From NCBI GenBank assembly GCA_936432065.2, contig OW386293.2, forward strand, positions 42,503,923 through 42,567,922: 64,000 bases of DNA, given 5' to 3'. Every line of letters starts with the position of its first letter. Within the stretch, counting starts at the first letter, position 1. A program made the position numbers and the translations under genes. Source of the DNA: Rutpela maculata (lineage: Eukaryota; Arthropoda; Insecta; Coleoptera; Cerambycidae). The notes beneath the pieces were generated by a model, which was not told the DNA's origin, ran no database searches, and was given only the letters and a program-made list of their open reading frames with translations. Positions 33,755 to 44,734 of the stretch are shown in pieces.

Positions 33755-35145
33755 CACAGTGGGGCCAAATACAGAATATACGCTAAAAAATCAAAATTTA
33801 AAGTTATCCTTTAATTAATTTCGTGTATGCGCACTAATACAGCGATAGCCAGGGCATACAAATACGCAACCACAATCAGAAAGAGAGGCCGAGGAAAACG
33901 GGAAGAACGCCGTAAAGTCAAACGACAACTTGCACGCAGCTGTTACGCTACAATCGTGGAAGAAATTGTATGTAACTTTATAGCTTGTTACGACGAGTTC
34001 GCGAGTTTTATTTTCTTGTGAACTATTTGATTGTACACTTCAATGGATTGTGAACCTAGTGGTATGCATTTTTAATTAATACGATACTTACTTAATAATA
34101 AACACAGCATTAATTAAGAACACACCATATTACCAAATTTTTACGAAAAGTTTAGTTTCTCATGGATTTATACTATACTCCCGGCCCTGATCCAGCATAG
34201 ATTTTTTAATGGCATATGCCTTAATGTGTCTGGTAATCAACCGGTAAAAATTGGCTGCAACTTTCTGCACCTTCAAATAAAAAAAATTATAACACAGACG
34301 TGTGTTTTTGAATATCCCACGTATTCTAGTCAAAAGTGAGTTTATATGTATTTTTACTAGTATTTAATTTATTCTTATAGGTTTGAATGCCGAAGTGATA
34401 TATACTTTCATGGGAATATCCTGAATCATCATATCATCGGATCATTATATTTATTCATTCCAAAATTTCCCGGAAAAGAAATATGTTAAGAATTTCTCTT
34501 CAGAAGTACTTGATTTGCTTACTTCCAAATATTAAGACAGAAAATGGTAAAGATTAAGAAATAGAAATTAATGAGGGAAGATGAGACTGAAGCTGGTTTG
34601 ACGGAGAGTGAATGAAAAAGTGCAGTTACAGATTTTACACTAGTAAATAAAAGTTTTTATTATAGCATTTACTGTTCTTTTTATGGCCAACTTAGGAAAA
34701 ATTGAAAATGCTATTTCTTATCAAAGACAGTAGGTGATCATTTTCCTTTAATATGTTTTCACAACTTTTCCATTTTCGGTAGGTAGTTTTATAAATATGT
34801 TTTGAATATCTGCTTCATCGGTTCAGTAGTTTCGCAAAAATCGTGCGGAGGGTCGGACCGTCAGACGGAACATTTCGCAAATAGGGTTTCCATTTTTGAC
34901 GGAACCATAAAAATGATAAATATAATATTTATATTGTATTTTCTGATGAACATCAGCTTCATCGGTTCAGTAGTTTCGCAAAAATCATGCGGAGGGTCGG
35001 ACCGACAGACGGAACACTTCGCAAATAGGGTTTCCATTTTTGACGGAACTATAAAAATGATAAATATGATATTTATATTATATTTTCTGTCATATATTGC
35101 CAAAAAAGATTTATTAGCGAGTTTTGTGAATTTGGCCCCACTGTG
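33755..35145. mobile_element. non-autonomous Transib transposon with RSS-like ends
   Basis: A 1,391-bp element with 15-bp perfect inverted ends CACAGTGGGGCCAAA. The first seven bases are the V(D)J heptamer CACAGTG. After a 23-bp spacer comes AAAAAATCA on the left (33785-33793) and AATAAATCT on the right. The spacers share their first nine bases and end in CGCT. The ends with the CGGCG duplication identify Transib, the family from which RAG1 derives. No transposase frame is present (the family's is about 700 residues), so mobilisation needed a helper in trans. Inside is a 144-bp tandem duplication at about 34805-35092. The plus-strand frames at 33827-34021 and 34802-35263 look non-coding. Confidence 0.88.
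34805..35092. repeat. 144-bp tandem duplication inside the Transib element
   Basis: 'cttcatcggttcagtagttt' starts at 34813 and again at 34957. Because 144 is divisible by three, a frame stays open across both copies and mimics a gene. Confidence 0.85.
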
Positions 35146-35150
35146 CGGCG
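35146..35150. repeat. CGGCG target-site duplication of the Transib element (right)
   Basis: Matches 33750-33754. Confidence 0.9.
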
Positions 35151-36163
35151 CCACGTATGTGATGGCCGGCCTGATCACCATCGTATACAACAATTTTTTA
35201 TTTGTCCTGTTTAGTCCGCTACCCTGCGCCAGGAGCGGATACAGACTCCTGGACATGGAGTAGACCTTTTGTACAGTCTCGTTAACGTGGATGTTAAACG
35301 TCAGTCTTCTGTCTAAGTTCACCCCCAGATACTTCACGCATCTTTTAATTGGAATTTGGCGACCCCCTATCGAAATTGGTGTTAAGATGCGGTTCTCAGT
35401 GAACCGGCGCGTGAAGAGTATGGACTCCGACTTTTGGGCGTTGATCCGAATTTTCCACTTGTCGTAATATGCCGTGGCACGGGCCATGTGCGCTTTGAGC
35501 AGCATGTTCGCTACTTGTGCATTATGCGAATGCGCGTACATGGCCGTGTCGTCGGCGTACTTGGCAAGGTTCGTGTTCGGGAACTCCGGAAAATCAGAGA
35601 CGTATAGGTTGTATAACTTGGGTGACAGGCACGACCCCTGGGGGACGCCTGCGCGAATGTCCCGACGAGTTGAAAGTTTGTTGTTCACCCTGACCTGCAG
35701 CGATCTGCCTGTCAGGAAAGAGTGAATCAGTTTGGTGATATGCGTGGGAAAGTTTAATGAGTTTAACTTGTAGAGTAAGCCCGGGATCCATACTGTATCG
35801 AAGGCTTTCTCAATATCAAGCAGCTCCATCACTGTGCTTTTTCCGCGGTTGCACTGCACTTTGACGTCATTCACGATCCTGACGACCTGGGGCACAGTGC
35901 CCCTGCCTTTTCTGAAACCAAACTGGCATTCATCATCGATGTGAAGTTCATCCTGAGCAGCGTCTAGTCTGACCAGGATGACCTTCTCCACCAACTTGGA
36001 GATCGCCGACAGTAGCGAGATCGGTCGGTAACTGCCGACGAGTTTGGCGTTCTTGTTCGGTTTCAGAATTGGCACGACCACGGCGCACTTCCACTGACTA
36101 GGCCAATGTTGTAGCCGCAGGATCGCGTTGACAATGTACGTCAATTGTACAATGCCTTTCCGC
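35151..36163 (-). pseudogene. Jockey copy 1 reverse transcriptase, interrupted
   Basis: Read on the minus strand: GSYRPISLLSAISKLVEKVI (motifs 1-2), ELLDIEKAFDTVW (motif A), AGVPQGSCLSPKLYNLYVSD (motif B), LAKYADDTAMYAHS (motif C with intact YADD), CVKYLGVNLDRRLTFNIHV and RSLYPLLAQGSGLN. At 35145 the frame runs into the Transib element; its last 60 or so residues (from 'PHSGAKFTKLANK') are encoded by the transposon, not by Jockey. The endonuclease half of ORF2 is missing through 5' truncation. The polymerase core is still open, so the insertion is fairly recent. Confidence 0.9.
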
Positions 36164-36174
36164 AATTTCTTCCA
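36164..36174. repeat. target-site duplication of Jockey copy 1 (right)
   Basis: AATTTCTTCCA, matching 32829-32839. Confidence 0.9.
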
Positions 36175-36657
36175 GATCACCTTTGATCCACTCAATATTG
36201 GAATAATCTATTTTTCCCACATCGTCGATACTCCAGCTACGTTTCCAACATCATCACTATGCGAATTTCTGACAGAAAGTTGAACATTTGCAATCAGTTG
36301 ATAAATAATCAACAAGTCATCATCTTCCTCGCCAGAATCCTTATCTGTTACAGCACCCACATCCGGAGGTTCGATATAAATTTGGTCAACGTTCAAATCA
36401 TCTGCATATGCCATCTGGAGTGCTTCTTCGAGAGTTAGACCACTACTAGTAAAAGAAAATAATTATTTCAAAAAACAGGTATGCCATATGGCAACACTCA
36501 GTATTCATCTTTTATCCTTTTGTGATTTTTTAATTAAATCTCATTATTGCAACATCATTAATTAGATCATACATTCAACAAACTACTATTTTAAATTTAA
36601 CGTTCTTATGCTACAACAAATTATTCTTGTTTATACTTACATCAGATTGAAATCCAT
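36164..36657 (-). pseudogene. piggyBac-like transposase, N-terminal exons
   Basis: On the minus strand a short first exon (36641-36657) starts with ATG and encodes MDFNL; it ends at a GTAAGT donor. A 195-bp intron (36446-36640) with acceptor TTTTACTAG leads into exon 2, giving SGLTLEEALQMAYADDL, VDQIYIEPPDVGAVTDKD and an acidic run. This is the N-terminal pattern of piggyBac-derived transposases. A one-base frameshift at the A-run near 36211 follows MWEK. The frame then reaches the Jockey insertion point and continues at 32839. The gene was dead after these hits; whether it was an autonomous transposon or a domesticated copy cannot be told. Confidence 0.7.
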
Positions 36658-36790
36658 TTTTCGTAAATCTTATTGCATTCACTAATAAAAACATGTTTTA
36701 TTTCACCACGTTAACAAATTTACTATAAACTTTGTTTATGTTGTTAAATATCATTACAAACTTAGCCGTAGTGTATGTTATCTATTGGAG

Positions 36791-37048
36791 CAGTGGCGCA
36801 GCCAGAAAATTCATCTGGGGGGGGCCAATAGAACCGACCTCCTCAGAGGATGAGGAAAATTTTTCAGAAAATGGTTGAAAACGGATGTGTATGTAGATTC
36901 CTCTATTAGATAATATTGGCATTAATTACAAAATATTTATTTCAAGGGATAATTTAGATACTGCTTTGTACTGCTTCTTTATTTTTTGGCTCATGGAAAA
37001 CGGCTTGGTGGGGGCGGGCCCCATGGCTCCCCCCTGGCTGCGCCCATG
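36791..37048. mobile_element. hAT-type MITE, 258 bp
   Basis: Ends CAGTGGCGCAGCCAG and CTGGCTGCGCCCATG are imperfect inverted repeats. The flanks carry an exact 8-bp duplication TATTGGAG (36783-36790 and 37049-37056). 8-bp duplications with CAGTGGCG-type ends are typical of hAT MITEs. It has no coding capacity. Confidence 0.85.
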
Positions 37049-37680
37049 TATTGGAGAATAGTCAAACCAGTTAATTTTGAGCGGATGAAAATGGTACAAT
37101 CTGTGTTGCCATATGGCAACACCAGTCCTTGGTGGGTTTTAAGATATTCACTTGAAATTTGGTACACGTATGTATTTTAACGAGATCTGGAACTAGATTA
37201 TATTTTGATTCTATTTCGTTGAAGGATTGGAGGATAAATTGGTGTAAATGGGAGTAAACAGGTAAATTACGCAATGAGAATCCGGAAAATTGGTATTTAG
37301 TATACCGGGTGCCACAGGTAAGTGGCTCGCCCTTATATTTCCTTTATTTTTTAACTTATTCATTTAAAATTTGGGATACATAAACTATTCGTAAAGATGG
37401 ATTATTTGACGTAAAAAATGGTATGCGACCATTTCCGGTTTACCCGGAAATGACCGTAACTTTCGATTTTTAAATGGAACACCCTGTATATTTTTACATA
37501 TTTAGATTCAAGGCAACATTCTGAGTATACCATGAGAATTTCGCGAATTTTTGAGTCGAAGCTCAGTTTTTTTAAGCATTTTAAGATATTCGTCTAGAGT
37601 GCTTTGGAATACCAAAATTTGTTCTACAGCATATAAAGTCCAAGGGAAAAATATAATTTTTCATTTAATTTCATTAATAA

Positions 37681-37832
37681 CCATTTACGAAGCCTCCAAA
37701 TTTGAACATATCACTTTTTTATCGAAAACTTTTTTTTTCAAATGGGAAGGTGGTGGCCATTTACGAAGCCTCCAAATTTGAACATATCACTTTTTTATCG
37801 AAAACTTTTTTTTTCAAATGGGAAGGTGGTGG
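37681..37832. repeat. exact 76-bp tandem duplication in the left arm only
   Basis: 37681-37756 and 37757-37832 are identical; the corresponding right arm (about 42765-42840) has a single copy. The duplication is therefore younger than the foldback. Confidence 0.95.
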
Positions 37833-38522
37833 CTCATAGTGTTCAATAGATTATAGATTTTTTCTGAATTCATTGATATCCATTTCAAATCTATGCTATT
37901 TGTGTTTCTATTTTATTTAATTTGTTTAAGAATAAAAAACGTACACAAAGTAGTGTCTCACCTCTATAACTTTTTTATTTTTTAACATATCGAAATGAAA
38001 CTAGGAGGTCTAGGATCATACAGAAAACTGCATTTTTTGACATATGAAGTAATTTAATACCACTTCCGGTTTCGCCGGAAATAACCCTAACTTTTGATTT
38101 TCAAATGGAACACCCTGTATGTTATTACATTTTTGGATTCAGAATGAATTTTTGAACATGTGTGGTGATTTTTATAAATTTCTGACGAGTTGTTATTTTT
38201 TTTATAGCAATTATAAATTTTGATCTAGACTGCTATGAAAAAAAATACGTACTTTGTCATTTTAGTTTGTACAGAAAAAAATATTTATACATAGTTACTA
38301 TTATTAACCATTTTGTAGACATTTTAATGCAAGTAATTTAGTTTTTTTTTTCAATAACTCGTTTTTTTTTCAAATGGGACAGTGGTGGCTCCTTGTGTCC
38401 ATTAATTTGGCCTTTTTTTACGAATCCATTGATATCACTATGCTTGGGTTTTTATGAACACTTATTTAAAAAAACTGTAAAAACAGATTGTACTTGTAGT
38501 ATTTTAAATCCACAGTTATTAT

Positions 38523-39660
38523 TATAGGCGTCTGAAAATAAGGAGTACGCCACCTGGTGGTCTATTGTCAAACTAATTATGGGCTTTTCTGTCATTGTCT
38601 CTTTAGTGTACCGCGATATCTACAATAAATAAATGATAAACTGAGATGCCAAGTTATTAAAAATATGATAGCGTTTAAAGGGGCTACAATTTGCTGGAGC
38701 CAACCTAGTCGGTATCCTTTGTAGACTGCAGGGACAACTCGTGAAAGTTGAGTTGGCACGACAATGTTCAAAGCATACCTTCTTTGATGTAGACACCTTT
38801 AACCAGACCTTGAGAGGGAAAAAGCTGGTGCAAATAACCGTGGCCCGAGTAGCAACAATAATGTTCTAGACAATCACACATTGTAAGTGAAATTTTTGAA
38901 ATAAGTAAATATATGTAATTCCAGTATATTTAAAAGTAATATATATTATTGCACCATGCACCATTATGTTTTAACCACTGAATATTTCTATTTCGTATTT
39001 CACAAAATACTGTTTCATTTATTTTACTGAAAGAATTAATAAATGCCTTTTCAGTTATATTCAATGTACCACTAATTTCATGGGTATTTGAATCTGAGAC
39101 ACTTGTTTGTAAACATAGAGCATACACATTTATTTATTAAGTTTTGTGTTGAATATGGGTTGTACCACAGAAAATAATATGTCCTGCGTTTAAAACATAT
39201 TCCCCTTCATACACACACTTAGAATTTTTACATTTTTAGTGCTTTACAAATGTTCCATACATTGCAATATGCTTAACCTAAATGTCACATGTTTCCTGAA
39301 AAAAAAGTGATTTAAACTACAACTGTACATAAATTTAAAGAAATGTTAGTTTATTAATATTTAACTAGCCAGACACCGTTTATGTCGAAGAAACAGTACT
39401 TTTCAAGGGAAAAACTAGATAACCTAAAAAAATATGAATTTTGCTGAATAATGCCATTAACATTTTGCAAATCACTTACAACAAAATCTTGCAAACCTTT
39501 AGATCATATATTATTAATGTTATTATTTTTAATGCCAAAAATAACAATAAACAGAAAAAAATCAATTAAGTATTCGCCACATAAAGAAACAAAAAGCCTA
39601 TAATTAGTTCACGAGTTCTCCACTTCGGCGCTGGCATCTTAAATTCAGACGCCTATACGG
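38523..39660. mobile_element. non-autonomous TIR element at the centre of the foldback
   Basis: TATAGGCGTCTGAAAATAAG at 38523 is mirrored by CTTAAATTCAGACGCCTATA ending at 39660. TA lies at both ends. No transposase is present. Its right end is shared with the left end of the mariner-like element, as if that element landed in its terminal TA. Confidence 0.6.
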
Positions 39661-40942
39661 CTATCAAGAAATTTCACATCAAGTTACCCTTGAATTTTAA
39701 AAGATAAACAAAATAAACGAAATGACAGTTCTCTAACTGAAACTTTTAGTTGAGTATTGCAACAATGGTGTATACAAATAATGAAAAACTTGACATGCTT
39801 CTTATTTACGGGGAATGTCGTAAAAATGGAGAGCTGCACACGAAATTTATAATGAAAGATTTCCAGAAAGAATACGTCCATCCCGACATTGTTTTAAGAA
39901 GTTGGAAAGGAAAATGCGGCGGGAACCAAGGGTACGCAACCCAACGTTCGTAGCAAGTGAGGAAATGGAAATTAATGTGCTAGCCATAGAAAACTATGAT
40001 CAAACTGCTTCTACGAGACAAATCGCAGAGGAAATGGGTTCAAATAAGGAAACTGTAAGACGCAAATTAAAAAAACACAATTATCATTCTTTTAAATACA
40101 ACTTACACCAGCATCTTTATGAAGCTGATAATGATCGAAGGGTACAATACTGTGAGTGGCTACTTAATAAATGTGAACAAGATAACAGATTTTTAGAAAA
40201 TGTGTTATTCTCAGATGAATCTAGATTCACAAATAATGGAATGTTTAATCGACACAACACTAGATACTGGTCTCGAGAAAATCACCTATTAGTCAGAACC
40301 AATAATTTTCAAGAACGTTTTGTCATAAATGTATGGGCTGGAATTGATGGACACCGCCTAGTAGGGCCTATTTTGTTTCAAGAAACATTATCGGGTGAAA
40401 GATACCTCGAGTTTCTACAAAATGAGATATGGGATGAAGTTGCAGAGCTACCATTAGCCCAATTTAGGAACTTATACTTTCAACAAGATGGTGCTCCTCC
40501 GCACAATAGCAGGTGAACAAGTGATAGCAACTCATGGTCTCGTACGGTGGCCTGTCAGGTCCCCGGACTTAACCTGTTTGGATTTGTATTTATGGAGATA
40601 TCTCGAGGAAAAAGTGTACGGGATACCAGTTTAGACATTAGAAAATCTAGAAAATAGAATAAGAGCTGCATTCAGTACTATATCACCTGAAATATTGGAA
40701 AACGACATTCGAGAGACAGAACATCGAGCAAGAGAGTGTATACCTAGCTCGTGGGGGAGGTCACTTTGAACAATACTTGTAATTTTCATTAATTGTAAAT
40801 ATTTTAATTTTGATTCAGTTTTCTTACAATGTGTTGTTATTTAAAAATTTTGATTTAGAATTTCAAATACTAATAAACATACATATTTTTTTTTCTTTAA
40901 AATGCAAAGGTAACTTGATGCGAAATTTTTTGATAGCCGTAT
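39657..40942 (+). mobile_element. mariner-like transposon, copy 1 (complete ends)
   Basis: Inverted ends TACGGCTATCAAGAAATTTC (39659) and GAAATTTTTTGATAGCCGTA (to 40942), about 33 bp each, flanked by TA. It encodes one broken transposase. Sequence from about 39852 onward was later duplicated in tandem. Confidence 0.85.
39764..40770 (+). pseudogene. Tc1/mariner transposase with DUF4817-type head, broken
   Basis: The N-terminus MVYTNNEKLDMLLIYGECRK is the helix-turn-helix block of DUF4817-type transposases. A one-base break near 39850 switches frame. There follow TASTRQIAEEMGSNKETVRR (second HTH), LFSDESRFTNNG (first catalytic D), NVWAGIDGHRLVGPILF and NLYFQQDGAPPHNS (second D). A small deletion or frame break follows, then WPVRSPDLTCLDLYLWRYLE with the third D, 34 residues after the second by family spacing, and finally VYGIPV and a nonsense codon. 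The family excises and inserts at TA. This copy is inactive. Confidence 0.88.
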
Positions 40943-40986
40943 AATAAGTGTAGGTTTAAAATACCACAATTACAATCTGTTTTTAC

Positions 40987-41905
40987 ATGAAAGATTTCCA
41001 GAAAGAATACGTCCATCCCGACATTGTTTTAAGAAGTTGGAAAGGAAAATGCGGCGGGAACCAAGGGTACGCAACCCAACGTTCGTAGCAAGTGAGGAAA
41101 TGGAAATTAATGTGCTAGCCATAGAAAACTATGATCAAACTGCTTCTACGAGACAAATCGCAGAGGAAATGGGTTCAAATAAGGAAACTGTAAGACGCAA
41201 ATTAAAAAAACACAATTATCATTCTTTTAAATACAACTTACACCAGCATCTTTATGAAGCTGATAATGATCGAAGGGTACAATACTGTGAGTGGTTACTT
41301 AATAAATGTGAACAAGATAACAGATTTTTAGAAAATGTGTTATTCTCAGATGAATCTAGATTCACAAATAATGGAATGTTTAATCGACACAACACTAGAT
41401 ACTGGTCTCAAGAAAATCACCTATTAGTCAGAACCAATAATTTTCAAGAACGTTTTGTCATAAATGTATGGGCTGGAATTGATGGACACCGCCTAGTAGG
41501 GCCTATTTTGTTTCAAGGAACATTATCGGGTGAAAGATACCTCGAGTTTCTACAAAATGAGATATGGGATGAAGTTGCAGAGCTACCATTAGCCCAATTT
41601 AGGAACTTATACTTTCAACAAGATGGTGCTCCTCCGCACAATAGCAGGTGAACAAGTGATAGCAACTCATTGTCTCGTACGGTGGCCTGTCAGGTCCCCG
41701 GACTTAACCTGTTTGGATTTTTATTTATGGAGATATCTCGAGGAAAAAGTGTACGGGATACCAGTTTAGACATTAGAAAATCTAGAAAATAGAATAAGAG
41801 CTGCATTCAGTACTATATCACCTGAAATATTGGAAAACGACATTCGAGAGACAGAACATCGAGCAAGAGAGTGTATACCTAGCTCGTGGGGGAGGTCACT
41901 TTGAA
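40987..41905 (+). pseudogene. second copy of the mariner-like transposase, broken
   Basis: The 204-residue frame at 41037-41651 is the same as copy 1 except for two substitutions. It carries the same break after APPHNSR and the same nonsense codon after VYGIPV, so the damage preceded the duplication. No start codon context survives. Confidence 0.88.
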
Positions 41906-42121
41906 CAATACTTGTAATTTTCATTAATTGTAAATATTTTAATTTTGATTCAGTTTTCTTACAATGTGTTGTTATTTAAAAATTTTGATTTAGAATTTCA
42001 AATACTAATAAATATACATATTTTTTTTTCTTTAAAATGCAAAGGTAACTTGATGCGAAATTTTTTGATAGCCGTATAATAAGTGTAGGTTTAAAATACC
42101 ACAATTACAATCTGTTTTTAC
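40987..42121 (+). mobile_element. tandem duplicate of the mariner-like element (5'-incomplete)
   Basis: The 1,135-bp segment 39852-40986 is repeated head-to-tail as 40987-42121. It includes most of the transposon, its right inverted end and 45 bp of flank. The left inverted end and DUF4817 head are absent. Differences are few (Arg to Gln in RYWSRENH, ETLSG to GTLSG, and scattered others). Confidence 0.9.
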
Positions 42122-43215
42122 AGTTTTTCAAATAAATGTTAATAAAAACCCAAGCATAGTGATATCAATGGAGTCGTAAAAAAAGGGCAATTTAATGGAT
42201 ACAAGGAGCCACCACCGTCCCATTTGAAAAAAGAGCTATTTCAAAAAAACTAAATTATTTGCATTAAAATGCCTATAAAATGGTTAATAATAGTAACTAT
42301 GTATAAATATTTTTTTCTGTACACACTAAAATGATAAAGTACGTATTTTTTTATTTCATAGCAGTCTAGATTAAAATTTTTAATTGCTATAAAAAAATAA
42401 CAACTTGTAATAAATTTATAAAAATCACCACACAGGTTCAAAAATTCATTCTGAATCCAAAACTGTCATAATATACAGGGTATTTCATTTGAAAATCAAA
42501 AGTTAGGATTATTTCCGGCGAAACCGGAAGTGGTATTAAATTACTTCATATGTCAAAAAATGCAGTTTTCTGAATGACCCTAGACCTCCTAGTTTCATTT
42601 TGATATGTTCAAAAATAAAAAAGTTATAGGGGTGAGCCACTACTTTGTGTAGATTTTTTATTTTTAAACAAATTAAATAAAATAGAAAAACAAATAGCAT
42701 AGATTTGAAATGGATATTAATGAATTCAGAAAAAAATCTATAATTTATTGAACACTATGAGCCACCACCTTCCCATTTGAAAAAAAAAAGTTTTCGATAA
42801 AAAAGTGATATGTTCAACTTTGGAGGCTTCGTAAATGGTTGTTAATGAAATTAAATGAAAAATTATATTTTCCCTTGGAATTTACGTGCCGTAGAACAAA
42901 TTTTGGTATTCCAAAGCACTCTAGACGAATGTCTTAAAATGCTTAAAAAAACTGAACATCGACTCAAACATTCGTGAAATTGTCATAATATACTCAGAAT
43001 GTTGTCTTGTATCCAAATATGTAAAAATATACAGGGTGTTCCATTTAAAAATCGAAAGTTGCGGTCAATTCCGGGTAAACCGGAAATGGTCTCATACCAT
43101 TTTTCATGTCCAAAAATCCATTTTTCAGGTAGTTTATGCACCCCAAATTTCAAATGAATAAGTTAAATAATAAAGGAAATATAAGGGTGAGCCACTTACT
43201 TGTGGCACCCGTATA

Positions 43216-43390
43216 TAAAAGGTCTCAAAATAATTTTTGGCTTAGCCACCCACATTACTACCCCCAGCCCATTAATAAAGGGGGTGAAAAAAATGAAATT
43301 GTAATTTAGCGTGTATACGAGAACCTAAGGCCTCAAAAATATTTTTACTTCATCCACCCTCATTATAATAATAATGATAATAATAATAAT
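43216..43390. other. short non-coding interval with ATA microsatellite
   Basis: Ends in an ATA/ATG microsatellite (about 43362-43393) which may be the repeat tail of the following minus-strand retroelement. Confidence 0.4.
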
Positions 43391-43620
43391 GTAATAATTT
43401 GTTTATTTACACAAATTACATAGAGTAATACACAATACATAATAACTCTGTACATTATAACATATATTAAAAGGTTAATGTATGACACAGAGTTGTAAGT
43501 AAATAAACAAAAGAAAGTACCACAAAAGTAACACTTGCAAGTGGCAATAATTTCTTAGTTCATTAGCACTCCAAACTATATATATTCCATGTACTTAATC
43601 AGCAACAAACATACACACCT

Positions 43621-44734
43621 GGGCTCCTATTTTCAAACTCATGCGAGCCGATTCCGTGTGCGAGATTTACTGATTGTCGAACGAAATTAGCAAAACCGTA
43701 TTTTCAAATCCCATTATACGATAATTTTTGCATTCGTATGCGATTATTTCCGTTTAATTACATCGGATGGTCAAAGCCAACCGAAATTGAAAGTCGCATG
43801 CGAAAACAGGCGATTATTTGAAGGTTATGTGAATGTGTTTTAATCATGGGAGTAAATGATTTGATAAATTTAGCAGCTATAGAAGCCCTGGAACAATATT
43901 AATATCAACTTTATTAGTTAAAACATTCTCTGGCTATTTCTTCGACATAAAGTGAAAACAGAGGCTAATTTTCTCAGTAATCTACTAAGTATAACCCCAT
44001 TTTTTAAATTTGATTTAATTTAAAAAGTGAGATTTACTAGTTCATGTGGTAGAATAATAAGTCCCAACTAGCAAAATACAGAAAAATATCTTCAATGTTT
44101 TTTTTTTCTGAAAAACAGTATCCAGAGCCCAAAACTTCAGTAGCATGTCTAATAGCCCCCTCCAAATCCTATAACTTCTTTATAAATGTTTTTTCTACAA
44201 TGCATTGTTCTGCAAATTTCTCCAACTTAAACGGAACACTTATCGATATATGTATATTTTTATCTTTGCAAATTTTATTAAGGTAACGAAATCACAGAAG
44301 ACAGGAACTATAGTTCCTGTCTTCTGTGACGAAATGTTTATTGTTTAACAATAAACATTTTTTTCTACGATTGTATAAAAAACGGCACTTTAGTGTATCA
44401 TTTTGAGTGCAATAAGTATTACCTTGTTGCACTAGTGCAATTTTCTGTTTTTATTGCATTATTTAACACTGAAATATTAAAACATTATTTGTTAAAAATG
44501 CCAAATGTGAAAAATGACATTTTATGCAAAAATTTTTTATTTTGGTGATTTTTGGACTATACGTTGGCATCCCGTGTCGTATGCTATGTTGTCAACTTAT
44601 ACGAAATTCAAGTCGCGTATAATTTTAAAATCGGGTGATGTTTGAAAATCCTGATTTTAAGTGATACTCGAAAAATTTTCGTGCACGAGTACTCGCACAC
44701 GGATTAAGACGCATTAGTTTGAAAATAGGAGCCC
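43621..44734. mobile_element. 1.1 kb terminal-inverted-repeat element
   Basis: Ends GGGCTCCTATTTTCAAACT and AGTTTGAAAATAGGAGCCC are perfect complements. Homology extends inward over 'cgtgtgcgag' / 'ctcgcacacgg'. No clear target duplication was found and the superfamily is unknown. The 63-residue frame at 44095-44286 has no recognised motif. Confidence 0.75.
44293..44360. repeat. two adjacent perfect palindromes
   Basis: 44293-44328 is a 36-bp perfect palindrome centred on CTATAG. 44332-44360 is a 29-bp palindrome with a single central base (14-bp arms AAATGTTTATTGTT / AACAATAAACATTT). They sit side by side inside the 1.1 kb element. Confidence 0.95.

Larger units (their letters stand above)
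32840..36163 (-). mobile_element. Jockey-like non-LTR retrotransposon, copy 1, 5'-truncated
   Basis: Inserted in the piggyBac-like gene. On the minus strand it starts within the reverse transcriptase and ends in a short ATTGA repeat tail at 32840-32855. Apart from the 1.39 kb Transib insertion it measures about 1.93 kb. The 3' untranslated region is GC-rich around 32890-33000 and is shared with copy 2 at 52.4-52.8 kb. Confidence 0.9.
37310..43215. mobile_element. 5.9 kb foldback element enclosing other transposons
   Basis: The left arm (about 37310-38520) and right arm (about 42070-43215) are inverted copies. The left starts TATACCGGGTGCCACAGG, the right ends TTGTGGCACCCGTATA. Each arm itself consists of two diverged direct repeats, each with a 'ttccggt...ccggaaat' block followed by 'atggaacaccctgtat' (37430-37495 and 38065-38122). 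TA flanks both ends, so a Tc1/mariner-like duplication is possible. The centre is filled by a second TIR element and a mariner-like transposon. The 62- to 76-residue frames in the arms are not credible genes. Confidence 0.8.

Noticed and set aside
33827..34021. Transib transposase remnant
   Set aside because: The 64-residue basic frame has no RAG1/Transib core motifs and the element is too short for the enzyme.
34802..35263. 153-residue frame as a gene
   Set aside because: It is open only because a 144-bp tandem duplication keeps frame, and it crosses the Transib/Jockey boundary at 35145.
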